The notes under the pieces were generated by a model. The model did not search any database. It saw only the letters and a list, made by a program, of their open reading frames with translations, and was not told where the DNA came from. A stretch of 64,000 nt of DNA, taken from NCBI GenBank assembly GCA_017557505.1, contig JAFYYP010000025.1, positions 1 to 64,000 on the forward strand, written 5' to 3'. This document shows positions 40,091 through 48,960 of this stretch, in pieces. This stretch comes from Bacillota bacterium (lineage in GTDB: Bacteria > Bacillota > Clostridia > Peptostreptococcales > Anaerovoracaceae). How positions within the stretch are numbered: position 1 is the stretch's first letter; each line of letters begins with the position of its first letter. The position numbers and the translations under genes were made by a program.

Positions 40091-41782
40091 TTAATCGTGC
40101 ATGCCCGGACGCGCCAGGCCGTCTTCCAGTTCGTTGACCGCGGACAGCATGGCTCTGCCGCTGGCGCGGATGATGTCGGTGTTGGTGCCTACGCCCCAGG
40201 ATACTCTGCCGTCGTCCCAGCGGAGTTTGATGTAGCAGCAGGCTCTGGACTTGGAACCGAAGTCCAGCGAGTGCTCGGAGTAGTTCTCGATCGTGAACTT
40301 CAGGCCGGTCGCTTCCTTGACCGCGTTCGTCAGAACGTCGAGGCGGCCGTTTCCGCTCGCGTGCACCTGACCCTTGAACTGCGGCGAGTTCACGACGACT
40401 TCGCCTTCGAAGCTGCCCTCGTCGTCCTTCGTATACCAGTAATCGTCGATGTCGATGGGGCTGAACCGGTTGAGGTACGTGTGGCTGAAGATCTCGTAGA
40501 TCTCATGCGGCGACAGCTCCTTGTGCAGCATGTCGGATACGTCCTTGACCCGGTAGCCGAAGTCCTCGCGCAGCTGGCGCGGGAGCACGAAGCCGTAGTT
40601 CTGTTCGAGCACGTATTCCACGCCGCCCTGGCCGCTCTGGCTGTTGATGCGGATGACGTCCGCGCTGTACGTGCGGCCGACGTCCTGCGGGTCGATGAGC
40701 AGATACGGGCAGTCCCAGCGGTGCTTGCCGTTCTCTTCGTGGTAGCGCATGCCTTTGGCGATGGCATCCTGGTGGCTGCCGGAGAAGGCCGCGAACACGA
40801 GGCTGCCGGCGTAGGGCTGTCTCGGGTTGACGTGCATGCGGGTCAGCCGCTCGTACGTCTTGCAGATCTCGGGCATGTCGGAGAAGTCGAGACCCGGATC
40901 GACGCCCTGGGCGTACATGTTCATCGCGATGGTGATGGCGTCCGCGTTGCCGGTGCGCTCGCCGTTGCCGAACAGGCAGCACTCGACGCGCTGCGCACCC
41001 GCGAGGATCGCGAGCTCGGAATCCGCGACGCCCGTGCCTCTGTCGTTGTGCGTGTGTACGGACAGGATGACGGAATCCCTGTATTTCAGGTGCTTGCTGC
41101 ACCATTCGATCTGGTTGGCATATACGGAGGGGAGGCTCATCTCGACCGTAGCGGGCAAGTTGATGATCATCGGCTTGTCCGGCGTGGGCTGCATGATGTC
41201 CAGCACCGCGTTGCAGACGTCCACCGCGTAAGGCATCTCAGTGCCGGTAAAGCTTTCAGGAGAATATTCGAACAGGAAATTGCCCTCGTATTCCTGAGAC
41301 AGCTGCTTGACGAGCTTCGCGCCGTCGGTCGCGATCTTCATGATCTCTTCCTTGCTCATGCGGAAGACCTGCTCGCGCTGCGCGACGCTCGTGGAGTTAT
41401 AGAAATGGATGATGGCTTTCGGCGCGCCCTGGACCGCCTCGAACGTCTTGCGGATGATGTGGTCGCGGCACTGGGTCAGCACCTGGATGGTTACGTCCTG
41501 GGGGATCATGTCGTTCTCGATCAGCGTACGCAGCAGCTTGTACTCCGTTTCGCTGGCGGCGGGGAAGCCGACTTCGATCTCTTTGAAGCCGATCTTCAGC
41601 AGCATGCGGTAGAACTCGAGCTTCTCATCCAGCGACATCGGGATGATCAGGCTCTGGTTGCCGTCGCGCAGGTCCACGCTGCACCAGCGCGGCGCCTTTT
41701 CGATGTGATCCTTCTTGTACCATTCGATCTCGTCCATGGGCACCGGGAAATACCCGATGCCATACTTACTTACGTCCATCAT
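40091..41782 (-). CDS. leuA: 2-isopropylmalate synthase
   Basis: A 563-residue enzyme making the first committed leucine intermediate from 2-ketoisovalerate and acetyl-CoA. The TIM barrel has RDGNQSLI near 37, the metal-binding HTHNDRGTG near 235-243 and GNGERTGNAD near 263. The C-terminal part (about 420-563) is the allosteric leucine-binding domain, including the SGQGGVEYVLEQ linker. The length fits the long LeuA type 2. The ATG is chosen with AAAGGA nine bases upstream; a longer TTG start would sit inside the T-box terminator tail. The T-box directly precedes it. Confidence 0.95.
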   Translation of the reverse strand: MMDVSKYGIGYFPVPMDEIEWYKKDHIEKAPRWCSVDLRDGNQSLIIPMSLDEKLEFYRMLLKIGFKEIEVGFPAASETEYKLLRTLIENDMIPQDVTIQVLTQCRDHIIRKTFEAVQGAPKAIIHFYNSTSVAQREQVFRMSKEEIMKIATDGAKLVKQLSQEYEGNFLFEYSPESFTGTEMPYAVDVCNAVLDIMQPTPDKPMIINLPATVEMSLPSVYANQIEWCSKHLKYRDSVILSVHTHNDRGTGVADSELAILAGAQRVECCLFGNGERTGNADAITIAMNMYAQGVDPGLDFSDMPEICKTYERLTRMHVNPRQPYAGSLVFAAFSGSHQDAIAKGMRYHEENGKHRWDCPYLLIDPQDVGRTYSADVIRINSQSGQGGVEYVLEQNYGFVLPRQLREDFGYRVKDVSDMLHKELSPHEIYEIFSHTYLNRFSPIDIDDYWYTKDDEGSFEGEVVVNSPQFKGQVHASGNGRLDVLTNAVKEATGLKFTIENYSEHSLDFGSKSRACCYIKLRWDDGRVSWGVGTNTDIIRASGRAMLSAVNELEDGLARPGMHD

Positions 41783-41805
41783 GTTTTTGATTCCTTTCGT
41801 CAAAA

Positions 41806-42076
41806 AATCCCGTCTCTCAGGAAAAACCTTGAGAGACGGGACATACTAACCGTATTTCCCGCGGTACCACTCCCATTGCTCACGGAATGAGCCGCTCTGC
41901 GCGCGTCGGCCTTTTCAGGCGAACGGCTGTCCCTGTAACGGGGGACGTCCGGCGTCGCTTACTTTTGATTCGGCTCGGCTGCTCGGGGGCCAGTATGTAC
42001 AGATGCCGCGCGCTGCCTCGCACCGTCCGGCAGCTCTCTGGAGCGCGGGAGATCTCTTTTTCTCCCCGTCGTCGCA
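41806..42076 (-). promoter_or_regulatory. Leucine T-box riboswitch
   Basis: On the minus strand the conserved antiterminator core GGAGTGGTACCGCGG (41858-41873 region) and a terminator (GTCTCTCAAGG and CCTGAGAGAC arms plus T6, up to leuA) are clear. Upstream are stem I with the apical CCAGAGAGCTGCC element and the base GACGGGGAG. The specifier is most likely CUG (plus-strand CAG at 41991-41993) followed by G and the closing CCCC, so uncharged leucyl-tRNA would trigger read-through into leuACDB. Confidence 0.9.
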
Positions 42077-42089
42077 TTTATATGTTAAG

Positions 42090-42118
42090 ATTGTAAGCGA
42101 TAAGGCAAAGGATGTCAA
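42090..42118 (-). promoter_or_regulatory. Promoter of leuACDB T-box transcript
   Basis: TTGACA (42118-42113), 17-bp spacer, TACAAT (42095-42090) on the minus strand. Confidence 0.8.
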
Positions 42119-42153
42119 CTAAAAGTTTTGTGCATATTTCACAACAAATGCAC

Positions 42154-42182
42154 TTGATTATTTGTTTTCACCATACTATAAT
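42154..42182 (+). promoter_or_regulatory. Promoter of ilvE
   Basis: TTGATT, 17-bp spacer, TATAAT, divergent from the leu promoter; the start codon is 40 bases downstream. Confidence 0.75.
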
Positions 42183-42221
42183 CAAAACATTACGAAAGAC
42201 ATTACGATCAGGAGGACTATC

Positions 42222-43280
42222 ATGGATATCAAGATCACAAAAACCACGAACCCGAAACCCCTTCCCGACGAATCAAAACTGGGATTCGGTTCCATCTTCA
42301 CAGACCACATGTTCATCATGAAGCATAACGACGACGGCTGGTATGATCCGCAGATCGTCCCCTACGGGCCTATCGCGCTGGATCCGGCCGCAAGCGTATT
42401 CCACTACGGCGGCGAAGTCTTCGAAGGGCTGAAGGCCTACCGCACCGCGGACGGTACGGTTCAGCTGTTCCGTCCCGACGAGAACGCCAAGAGATTCGTG
42501 AATTCCGCCGACAGAATGGGCATGCCCCACGTGGAAGTGGACGACTTTGTCGAAGCGGTCAAGGCGCTGGTCAAGGTCGACGAACGCTGGGTGCCCCACA
42601 AGAAGGGCAATACGCTGTACATCCGTCCGTTCCTGATCGCGGTCGATCCGAACCTGACGCTGCACGGCATCCACGAAGAACTGTTCCTGATCATCCTGTC
42701 TCCCTCCGGCAGCTACTTTGCTGACGGCCTCATCGCGGTCAAAGGCGCGTTCGAGACCGAAGACGTCCGCGCGGTACGCGGCGGCACCGGCTTTACGAAG
42801 TGCGGCGGCAACTACGGCGCAGCGAACAGAGCCATCATGCGCAGCGAAGCGGCGGGCTTCCCCGCTCTGATCTGGCTGGACGGCGTGGAGAGAAAATACA
42901 TCGAAGAAGTCGGCGGCATGAACGTCATGTTCAAGATCGACGGCAAGGTCTATACGCCGGTGCTGAACGGGTCCATCCTGCCTGGCATCACGAGAAAGTC
43001 CATGATCCAGGTCATGCAGGACTGGGGCGTGGAAGTGATCGAAAAGCGCATCTCCGTCGACGAACTGATCGAAGCGGCCAAGGAAGGCAAGATCGAAGAG
43101 GTCTGGGGCGTCGGCACCGCAGCCGTCATTTCGCCCATCTCCTCCCTGACCCACGAAGGCGTCGAATACGTCTTCAACAACGGTGAGGTCGGCGCGTTCT
43201 CCAAGAAGCTCTACGACACGCTGACAGGCCTGCAGTGGGGTGAGATCGAAGACACCTACGGCTGGATCGTAAAGCTGTAA
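42222..43280 (+). CDS. ilvE: Branched-chain amino acid aminotransferase
   Basis: A 352-residue fold-type IV PLP enzyme of the BCAT type II length class. The pyridoxal lysine lies in GTGFTKCGGNYGAANRA near 197; FHYGGEVFEGLKAYR near 62 and the C-terminal GTAAVISPISSL near 305 are characteristic. It performs the last step of leucine, isoleucine and valine synthesis and the first of their breakdown. AGGAGGAC precedes the ATG. Divergent placement from leuACDB but without a T-box suggests different control. Confidence 0.95.
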   Translation: MDIKITKTTNPKPLPDESKLGFGSIFTDHMFIMKHNDDGWYDPQIVPYGPIALDPAASVFHYGGEVFEGLKAYRTADGTVQLFRPDENAKRFVNSADRMGMPHVEVDDFVEAVKALVKVDERWVPHKKGNTLYIRPFLIAVDPNLTLHGIHEELFLIILSPSGSYFADGLIAVKGAFETEDVRAVRGGTGFTKCGGNYGAANRAIMRSEAAGFPALIWLDGVERKYIEEVGGMNVMFKIDGKVYTPVLNGSILPGITRKSMIQVMQDWGVEVIEKRISVDELIEAAKEGKIEEVWGVGTAAVISPISSLTHEGVEYVFNNGEVGAFSKKLYDTLTGLQWGEIEDTYGWIVKL

Positions 43281-43293
43281 AAAAGTTTCGCGA

Positions 43294-43319
43294 AAGCGGT
43301 CCTTCGGGGCCGCTTTTTG
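43294..43319 (+). terminator. Terminator after ilvE
   Basis: AAGCGGTCC, loop TTCG, GGGCCGCTT, then TTT. Confidence 0.85.
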
Positions 43320-43356
43320 TGTATAATAAAGAAGAACATATGTTTCGTGTGGCCCG

Positions 43357-44877
43357 ATGAATGAAAAAAACTGGGACAAGACCTATATCGCCATCGACTT
43401 AAAGTCGTTCTACGCTTCCGTGGAGTGCCGGGAGCGGGGCAGGGACCCCTTAACGACCAACCTTGTCGTGGCCGACCGCAGCCGGACGAGCAAGACCATC
43501 TGTCTGGCGGTTTCGCCTGCGCTCAAAAGCTATGGCATCCCCGGACGGCCGAGATTGTTCGAGGTGGAGCAGGCGGTGCAGCGCATCAACGCGGAGCGTC
43601 TGCAGAGGGCTCCCGGCAGGCGGTTTACGGGCAGCGCGGACAACGTGAACGCCCTGGCGGAAGACCCGTCTTTAAAGCTGGGTTTCATCGCGGCCGTGCC
43701 GCGCATGGCCAAATATATCGAATACAGCACGAAGATCTATCAGATCTATCTGAAATATGCAGCTCCTGAAGACATCCACGTCTATTCCATCGACGAGGTG
43801 TTCATCGACGCGACGCTGTACCTGCGTGCCTCCGGAAAGACGGCGCACGAATACGCGATGACTATCATCCAGGACGTGCTGAAGAACACGGGCATCACGG
43901 CGACAGCGGGCATCGGACCGAATCTGTACCTGTGCAAGATAGCCATGGATATCGAAGCGAAACACATCGCGCCTGATGCGGACGGCGTGCGCATCGCCGA
44001 GCTCGACGAGCGCAGCTACAGGGAATATCTGTGGCCTCACCGGCCCATCACGGATTTCTGGCGCATCGGTCCCGGGATTGCGAAACGGCTGGCAAAGCAC
44101 GGCATGTACACCATGGGGGACGTAGCACGCTGCAGCATCGGCGGCCCGGCGGACGTGCACAACGAAGATCTGCTGTACCGGCTGTTCGGGGTCAACGCGG
44201 AACTGCTGATCGACCACGCCTGGGGATACGAACCTTGCGAGATCAAACACATCAAGGCATATAAACCGGAAGAAAACAGCATCAGCAGCGGACAGGTGCT
44301 CAGCCGCGGCTATACCGTCGAAGAAGCCCGCACGGTCGTGCGGGAAATGGCGGACAGCATGGCGCTGGATCTGGCGGCAAAGGGGCTGACCACGGATCAG
44401 ATCGTGATCTCTCTGGGGTACGACGCGGAAAGCCTGCAGCGAGGCTACGCGGGCGAGGTGCAGTCCGACTGGTATGGAAAGACCGTACCCAAAGGCGCCC
44501 ACGGTTCGGAGAATCTTTCGCGTCCGACCGCATCCACACGCCTGATCTGCGAGGCTGCCATGCGTCTTTTTGACCGCATCGCGGATCCGTCCTGCCTCGT
44601 GCGGCGGATGTACGTTGTCGCAGCTCACACGCAGAACGCCCGGGCCGTCGAAAAAGACGCGGGCGAAGAGCAGCTGGACCTGTTCACGGATTACGGAGCG
44701 GCGGCAGAAGAAAAGAAGAAAGAAGAAGCGGACCTGGCCAAGGAAGGCCAGCTGCAGCAGGCCCTGCTCGCGATCAAGAACCGCTACGGAAAGAACGCGG
44801 TCATGCCGGGCACGAGCTATCAGGAAGAAGCGACCGGCCGCGAGCGCAACGACCAGATCGGAGGGCACAGGAAATGA
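43357..44877 (+). CDS. Y-family DNA polymerase (UmuC/ImuB type)
   Basis: A 506-residue lesion-bypass polymerase. Catalytic acids are in IAIDLKSFYASVECRERG near 12 and YSIDEVFIDAT near 145; the helix-hairpin-helix thumb is RIGPGIAKRLAKHGMYTMGDVA near 230. The 80-residue acidic/charged C-terminal tail probably contains the clamp-binding motif (EQLDLFTDYG near 443). The form with a YolD-like partner is that of B. subtilis UvrX/YqjW. The start has no strong ribosome site. It is likely expressed after DNA damage, but no clear LexA box was identified. Confidence 0.92.
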   Translation: MNEKNWDKTYIAIDLKSFYASVECRERGRDPLTTNLVVADRSRTSKTICLAVSPALKSYGIPGRPRLFEVEQAVQRINAERLQRAPGRRFTGSADNVNALAEDPSLKLGFIAAVPRMAKYIEYSTKIYQIYLKYAAPEDIHVYSIDEVFIDATLYLRASGKTAHEYAMTIIQDVLKNTGITATAGIGPNLYLCKIAMDIEAKHIAPDADGVRIAELDERSYREYLWPHRPITDFWRIGPGIAKRLAKHGMYTMGDVARCSIGGPADVHNEDLLYRLFGVNAELLIDHAWGYEPCEIKHIKAYKPEENSISSGQVLSRGYTVEEARTVVREMADSMALDLAAKGLTTDQIVISLGYDAESLQRGYAGEVQSDWYGKTVPKGAHGSENLSRPTASTRLICEAAMRLFDRIADPSCLVRRMYVVAAHTQNARAVEKDAGEEQLDLFTDYGAAAEEKKKEEADLAKEGQLQQALLAIKNRYGKNAVMPGTSYQEEATGRERNDQIGGHRK

Positions 44878-45101
44878 CGGACCGCTATCTGCCCGGGCGC
44901 GAAGATTACAGCGACATGCTGGACCTGCCGCGTCCCGTATCGAAAAAGCACGTTCCGATGAGCCTGGAAAAGCGCGCAGCCCAGTTCATGCCGTTCGCGG
45001 CGCTCACCGGTTTCGAAGGAGCCGTACAAAAAGCCGGTTTGCTCTTCGAGGAAGAAGCAGACCGGGGCAATGTTGAATTGGTGGAATTCGACGATATTTA
45101 G
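44874..45101 (+). CDS. YolD-like protein
   Basis: A 75-residue small protein of the YolD family, always found beside UmuC-type polymerases in Firmicutes. The signature block RAAQFMPFAALTGFEGAV lies near 34-51, preceded by basic residues. It is thought to be a UmuD-like accessory subunit, though this is not proved. The start overlaps the polymerase stop (ATGA). Confidence 0.9.
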   Translation: MTDRYLPGREDYSDMLDLPRPVSKKHVPMSLEKRAAQFMPFAALTGFEGAVQKAGLLFEEEADRGNVELVEFDDI

Positions 45102-45107
45102 CTGTCT

Positions 45108-45911
45108 TTAACCGTTCGGATGGACGAGGTCTTCCATCTGCTGCCAGGGGATGTCCATAGGCGGCGCCCAGGTGAAGATCTCGGAGTACCACTCCATGTA
45201 TTCGCCTTCGTCGACGAACTTGGGGGAATTGACCCCATCGCTGATCACGTAGACGATGCCGTCGCCGTCCTCGTCATATTCCACGGGGAACTGGTCGTCC
45301 CAGCCTCTTTCTTCCATCGCCGGCAGATAATACTGCGACGCATAGCCCGCCAGTTCGTATTTGCCGGTATTGCTGTCGTAAAGATAGGCGTTGTACGGCC
45401 AGAAGTTATCGGCCTCCGTTCCGTCCCCGTGCGACCAGTCGCTCTTGACGGCCATTCCGTCGCGGTAATACTCGCAGAGGGGGCAGGCCCACAGGAGCTG
45501 GTCGAGTTCACCGGTCTCTTCGTTATAGGCGTAGATGTTTTCCTGTATGCTCGCCATGATGGTCTGCGCGATGCGCACGACCAGTTCGTCCTTGCCGTCG
45601 CCGTCGAGGTCGAAGATGGCATAGCGGTCGGTCCATTCGCCGTCTCCGTACTCCGAATAGGGGATAGATTCCTCGCTGCCGGGCAGCGTGCCCAGATCGA
45701 CGTACGTCTGCACCGCGTCGAGGTAAGCCCGGTCGGCCGTTTCATTGTAAGCAGTGTAGTCGGGGACGGGCTCGGGTTCCGGCTCGGGTGCAGGCTCCGG
45801 TGCAGGAGAAGGTTCGGGCTGCGGTTCGTTCGACCCGGACGTGCAGGCCGTGCTGAAGACGAGCGCGAGCGCCAGCAGCAGGACTAAAAACAGTTTCAGA
45901 TCTCTTTTCAT
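45108..45911 (-). CDS. Lipoprotein with proline/glutamate spacer
   Basis: A 267-residue lipoprotein. The signal ends at STAC (cysteine near 23), followed by a P-E-rich flexible spacer (about 28-52) that lifts the domain away from the membrane. The mature domain begins near 65 and has the aspartate loop FDLDGDGKDELVV near 99 and DEDGDGIVYV near 220, resembling FG-GAP/VCBS-type calcium loops. AAAGGAGAAACG precedes the ATG. Its upstream region is shared with the divergent leaderless amidohydrolase. Function unknown; surface binding is plausible. Confidence 0.75.
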   Translation of the reverse strand: MKRDLKLFLVLLLALALVFSTACTSGSNEPQPEPSPAPEPAPEPEPEPVPDYTAYNETADRAYLDAVQTYVDLGTLPGSEESIPYSEYGDGEWTDRYAIFDLDGDGKDELVVRIAQTIMASIQENIYAYNEETGELDQLLWACPLCEYYRDGMAVKSDWSHGDGTEADNFWPYNAYLYDSNTGKYELAGYASQYYLPAMEERGWDDQFPVEYDEDGDGIVYVISDGVNSPKFVDEGEYMEWYSEIFTWAPPMDIPWQQMEDLVHPNG

Positions 45912-45933
45912 CGTTTCTCCTTTCGCGCCATCC

Positions 45934-45962
45934 TTGCCAGCGCTTTGGCCGGATGGTATAGT
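45934..45962 (+). promoter_or_regulatory. Promoter of leaderless amidohydrolase gene
   Basis: TTGCCA, 17-bp spacer, extended -10 TGGTATAGT. The ATG follows after only nine bases, so transcription should start within a few bases of it. Confidence 0.65.
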
Positions 45963-45971
45963 GACCTTGTA

Positions 45972-46748
45972 ATGAGAAAAATCGATTGCCACACCCATAT
46001 TATAAACGAAAAAGTCAGGGATGCATACTTTTCCCGGACAGACGATATCGCGATCGTGATGCAGTTTCCGCAAAGCATCCTGGACAATCCGGATACGGTG
46101 CAGACGGTGAAGAGCGATGCGCGCCTTTTCCTGTGTCCGTGCGTCGACCTGAAGCGGGACATCGTCCCGCAGCTGCGCAATATCGAAGCGCATATGGACG
46201 ACTGGAAGGTCGCCGGTCTGAAGATCTACACAAGTTATCAGGCAGGCAGCGCGGACGACGGACGCCTGCTGCCCGTTTACGAATTCGCGGAGCGGTTGGG
46301 CCTGACCGTCGTATTCCATACGGGACTATGCTCGTTGGTGCTGCCGTCGGATCAGGATCTGGAAGGCTCTTCCGCGCGCTATATCGCGAAGGCTGCGGAG
46401 ATGTTTCCGGGCGTCAATTTCGTGGCAGCCCACATGGATGACCCGAACGAACAGGCATGCTGTGCGCTCTGCGCGGATCATCCGAACCTGTTCACGGACT
46501 TTTCAGGGCTGTTCGAAGACGGTTACGAAGCGGACTGGGACGTGCTGAAAGTGCGCTACGGCGGCGCGGTCCGGGCTGCGGGGTGCGAAAGCCAACTGTT
46601 GTACGGCACGGACTTCTGCCCGCCGATCGGTCTTACCGACATCGAACGGTTCGACGCCTTCTTTGCGGAACTGTTTACGGAAAAAGAGCGGGAAACCATA
46701 TACTACGATAATGCCCTGCGGGCCTTTCCCAGGCTGGCGGAATTTTAA
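45972..46748 (+). CDS. Amidohydrolase-family TIM-barrel metal hydrolase
   Basis: A 258-residue amidohydrolase-2-type protein. Metal ligands are visible in KIDCHTHII near 3-10, FHTGLC near 117, AAHMDDP near 157 and YGTDFCPP near 210. Relatives include small decarboxylases and lactonases; the substrate is unknown. No Shine-Dalgarno sequence is present, and the -10 box ends nine bases before the ATG, so the mRNA is probably leaderless. A longer frame to the left would start upstream of the promoter -10 and is rejected. Confidence 0.83.
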   Translation: MRKIDCHTHIINEKVRDAYFSRTDDIAIVMQFPQSILDNPDTVQTVKSDARLFLCPCVDLKRDIVPQLRNIEAHMDDWKVAGLKIYTSYQAGSADDGRLLPVYEFAERLGLTVVFHTGLCSLVLPSDQDLEGSSARYIAKAAEMFPGVNFVAAHMDDPNEQACCALCADHPNLFTDFSGLFEDGYEADWDVLKVRYGGAVRAAGCESQLLYGTDFCPPIGLTDIERFDAFFAELFTEKERETIYYDNALRAFPRLAEF

Positions 46749-46769
46749 TATTGTAAAGGAGGCATATCC

Positions 46770-47231
46770 ATGCTGAAAGAAGGAACGAAAGCGCCGGCGT
46801 TCGCATTGCCGGACAAAGACGGGAATCTCGTAAAGCTCGAGGATTTCGCGGGAAAGAAACTGGTCCTGTATTTCTACCCCAAGGACAATACGCCGGGCTG
46901 CACGCGTCAGGCATGCGCGTTCGCGTCGCTGTATGACGGGTTCAAGGATAAGGACGTGGCAGTGGTCGGGGTCAGCAAGGATTCGACGACGTCCCATCAG
47001 AAGTTTGCGGAGAAATACGGTCTACCTTTCGTGCTGTTATCCGATCCTGAGCTGGAGGCGATCAAGGCCTACGACGTCTGGCAGGAAAAGAAGCTGTACG
47101 GCAAGGTGAGCTTCGGCGTCGTGCGCACGACGTATATCATAGACGAAAACGGCACGATCGAAAAGACTATGCCGAAAGTGAAGCCCGATACGAACGCGAT
47201 CGATATCCTGGAGTATCTGGGAAAGCTGTAG
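46770..47231 (+). CDS. bcp: Thioredoxin-dependent thiol peroxidase (Bcp)
   Basis: A 153-residue peroxiredoxin of the BCP/PrxQ group. The peroxidatic cysteine is C44 in TPGCTRQACAF, with C49 as the likely resolving cysteine five residues on. It reduces hydrogen peroxide and organic hydroperoxides using thioredoxin, protecting an anaerobe from oxygen. AAAGGAGGC precedes the ATG. It lies between two amidohydrolase genes in the same direction, 21 bases after the first. Confidence 0.94.
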   Translation: MLKEGTKAPAFALPDKDGNLVKLEDFAGKKLVLYFYPKDNTPGCTRQACAFASLYDGFKDKDVAVVGVSKDSTTSHQKFAEKYGLPFVLLSDPELEAIKAYDVWQEKKLYGKVSFGVVRTTYIIDENGTIEKTMPKVKPDTNAIDILEYLGKL

Positions 47232-47248
47232 CAGACAGGAGGCGTTCT

Positions 47249-48910
47249 ATGAATACCAGATTCGAAACACCCGACCTCATTCTGTATAACGGCAGCATCT
47301 TTACGGCAGACGAGCAGGACAGCATTTGCGAGGCGCTTGCGGTCTGCGGCAATGAAATCGTTGCCACCGGAGACAGCGGTGAGATCCTCGGTCTTGCCGC
47401 GCCTTGGACGAAGCTCATCGACTTGAAGGGACGCAGCGCCATGCCCGGCATCAACGACTGCCACAGCCACCTCTGGCAGGCAGGGCAGACGTTCCAGGGC
47501 GTCGTGCTGTTCGGTATCGACAGCTTCGATATGCTGAAGGAGGAACTCGCGAAGAAAGCCGCATCCACGCCGAAAGGCAAATGGATCACGGGCTGCAGCT
47601 ATATCGAATCGCAGTTCAAAGAGAACCGCAGTTTTACGAAAAAGGAACTGGACGAAGCCGCGCCGGATCATCCGGTGGTGTTCGACCGCGTGTTCGGCAG
47701 CTGCGTCGCGAATTCCCTGGCTCTGCGGCTTGCCGGGATCACGAAGAATACGCCGGATCCGGAGAAGGGCGAGATCGTGCGTGACCTGCTCACAGGCGAA
47801 CCGAACGGAATCCTCCACGGCAACGCTATGATGCTCGTCCGCGCCGCCATGGAGATCCCCAGCGGCATGGCCGGGGACGGCGACGGCGGTCCCACGGTCG
47901 AGGCGTTCGACGGCCTCATCCGCACGGCTCTGCCAGTCTACGCTTCCTATGGCATCACAAGCACGACGGAGGCCGGCGGGTCGCGCAGCCTGGCGAGGAC
48001 CTACCACCGCCTGTACGAACAGGGCGACCTGACCATTCGCATGGCGCTGATGCCCACGTGGTACGGCTTCAACTTCGTGCCCGACGAAGAAATGCTGGCT
48101 CACGTCATCGACGATTACGATTTTGCGGCCGGCTACGGCAACGAATGGATCCGCTACAGCGGGCTGAAGATGGCCATCGACTACGGTCTCACCTCCAAGA
48201 CTGCCCTGAAATCCTGGGCCTACGTCGGCGACGACGGTCCGCGGCAGGTGCCGCTGCGTCTGGATCTGGACAAGCTGGACGGCTATATCAAAACCGCGCA
48301 CGACGCGGGCTGGGACATCGGCATCCACGTCATGGGCGATATCGCGCTGGAACGCGCGGTCGAGGCGATGTACAAGGCCTGGAAGGCGAACCCGAGAGAG
48401 CACCGCCACAACGTCATCCACGCGTATTTTCCGACGGAGAAGGCGCTCGCGATGATGGAGGAGATGGGCATCATGGCTATCGTGCAGGGGTCGTTCATCT
48501 ACGGCGAAGGCGACGGCTATCCCGATCTGCTGCCGCCGGACAAGATCGAGGGCTACACGCCGATCCGCACGTATATGGATCACAACATCCTCTGCGGTCT
48601 GTCCACAGACATGCCCTGCGGCGCGCTCAATCCGTTCTGGAACATGTACAGCGCGGTCACCCGCAAAGCGATGCGCGGCACGTCGCTGGGTACACGCGAG
48701 TGCATCACGGTCAGGGAGGCGGTGAAGATGATGACGTATAACGGCGCCTATCTGACCCGCGAACAGGATATCAAGGGCTCGCTGGAACCCGGCAAACGCG
48801 CGGACATCGCGATCCTGGACCGCAGTCTGGACGGCATCGATCCCGAAGACATCCGCAATATTCAGGTCGACATGACGATCCTGGATGGAAAGGTGATCTA
48901 CAAGAGATAA
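47249..48910 (+). CDS. Amidohydrolase-3 (YtcJ-like) enzyme
   Basis: A 553-residue metal-dependent hydrolase. The first metal pair is in MPGINDCHSHLWQAG near 65-79, further ligands are in GIHVMGDIALERAV near 354 and HRHNVIHAYFP near 382, and DMPCGALNPF near 454 holds the last aspartate. The YtcJ group hydrolyses amide or ester bonds of small molecules with unknown natural substrates. An AGGAGGCG ribosome site sits 18 bases after bcp, so the three genes form an operon. A terminator follows. Confidence 0.88.
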   Translation: MNTRFETPDLILYNGSIFTADEQDSICEALAVCGNEIVATGDSGEILGLAAPWTKLIDLKGRSAMPGINDCHSHLWQAGQTFQGVVLFGIDSFDMLKEELAKKAASTPKGKWITGCSYIESQFKENRSFTKKELDEAAPDHPVVFDRVFGSCVANSLALRLAGITKNTPDPEKGEIVRDLLTGEPNGILHGNAMMLVRAAMEIPSGMAGDGDGGPTVEAFDGLIRTALPVYASYGITSTTEAGGSRSLARTYHRLYEQGDLTIRMALMPTWYGFNFVPDEEMLAHVIDDYDFAAGYGNEWIRYSGLKMAIDYGLTSKTALKSWAYVGDDGPRQVPLRLDLDKLDGYIKTAHDAGWDIGIHVMGDIALERAVEAMYKAWKANPREHRHNVIHAYFPTEKALAMMEEMGIMAIVQGSFIYGEGDGYPDLLPPDKIEGYTPIRTYMDHNILCGLSTDMPCGALNPFWNMYSAVTRKAMRGTSLGTRECITVREAVKMMTYNGAYLTREQDIKGSLEPGKRADIAILDRSLDGIDPEDIRNIQVDMTILDGKVIYKR

Positions 48911-48924
48911 AACGGCACACAAAA

Positions 48925-48952
48925 AAATGGCCCGCGAAGGGCCATTTTTGCT
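48925..48952. terminator. Bidirectional terminator
   Basis: AAATGGCCC, loop GCGAA, GGGCCATTT, with T tracts on both strands. Confidence 0.85.
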
Positions 48953-48960
48953 TGTTTTTT

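Noticed and set aside
39704-41890. Open frame of 728 codons opposite leuA and leuC
   Set aside because: Runs across two confirmed genes and the T-box on the other strand; composition is of the shadow type (V, D, H, R-rich).
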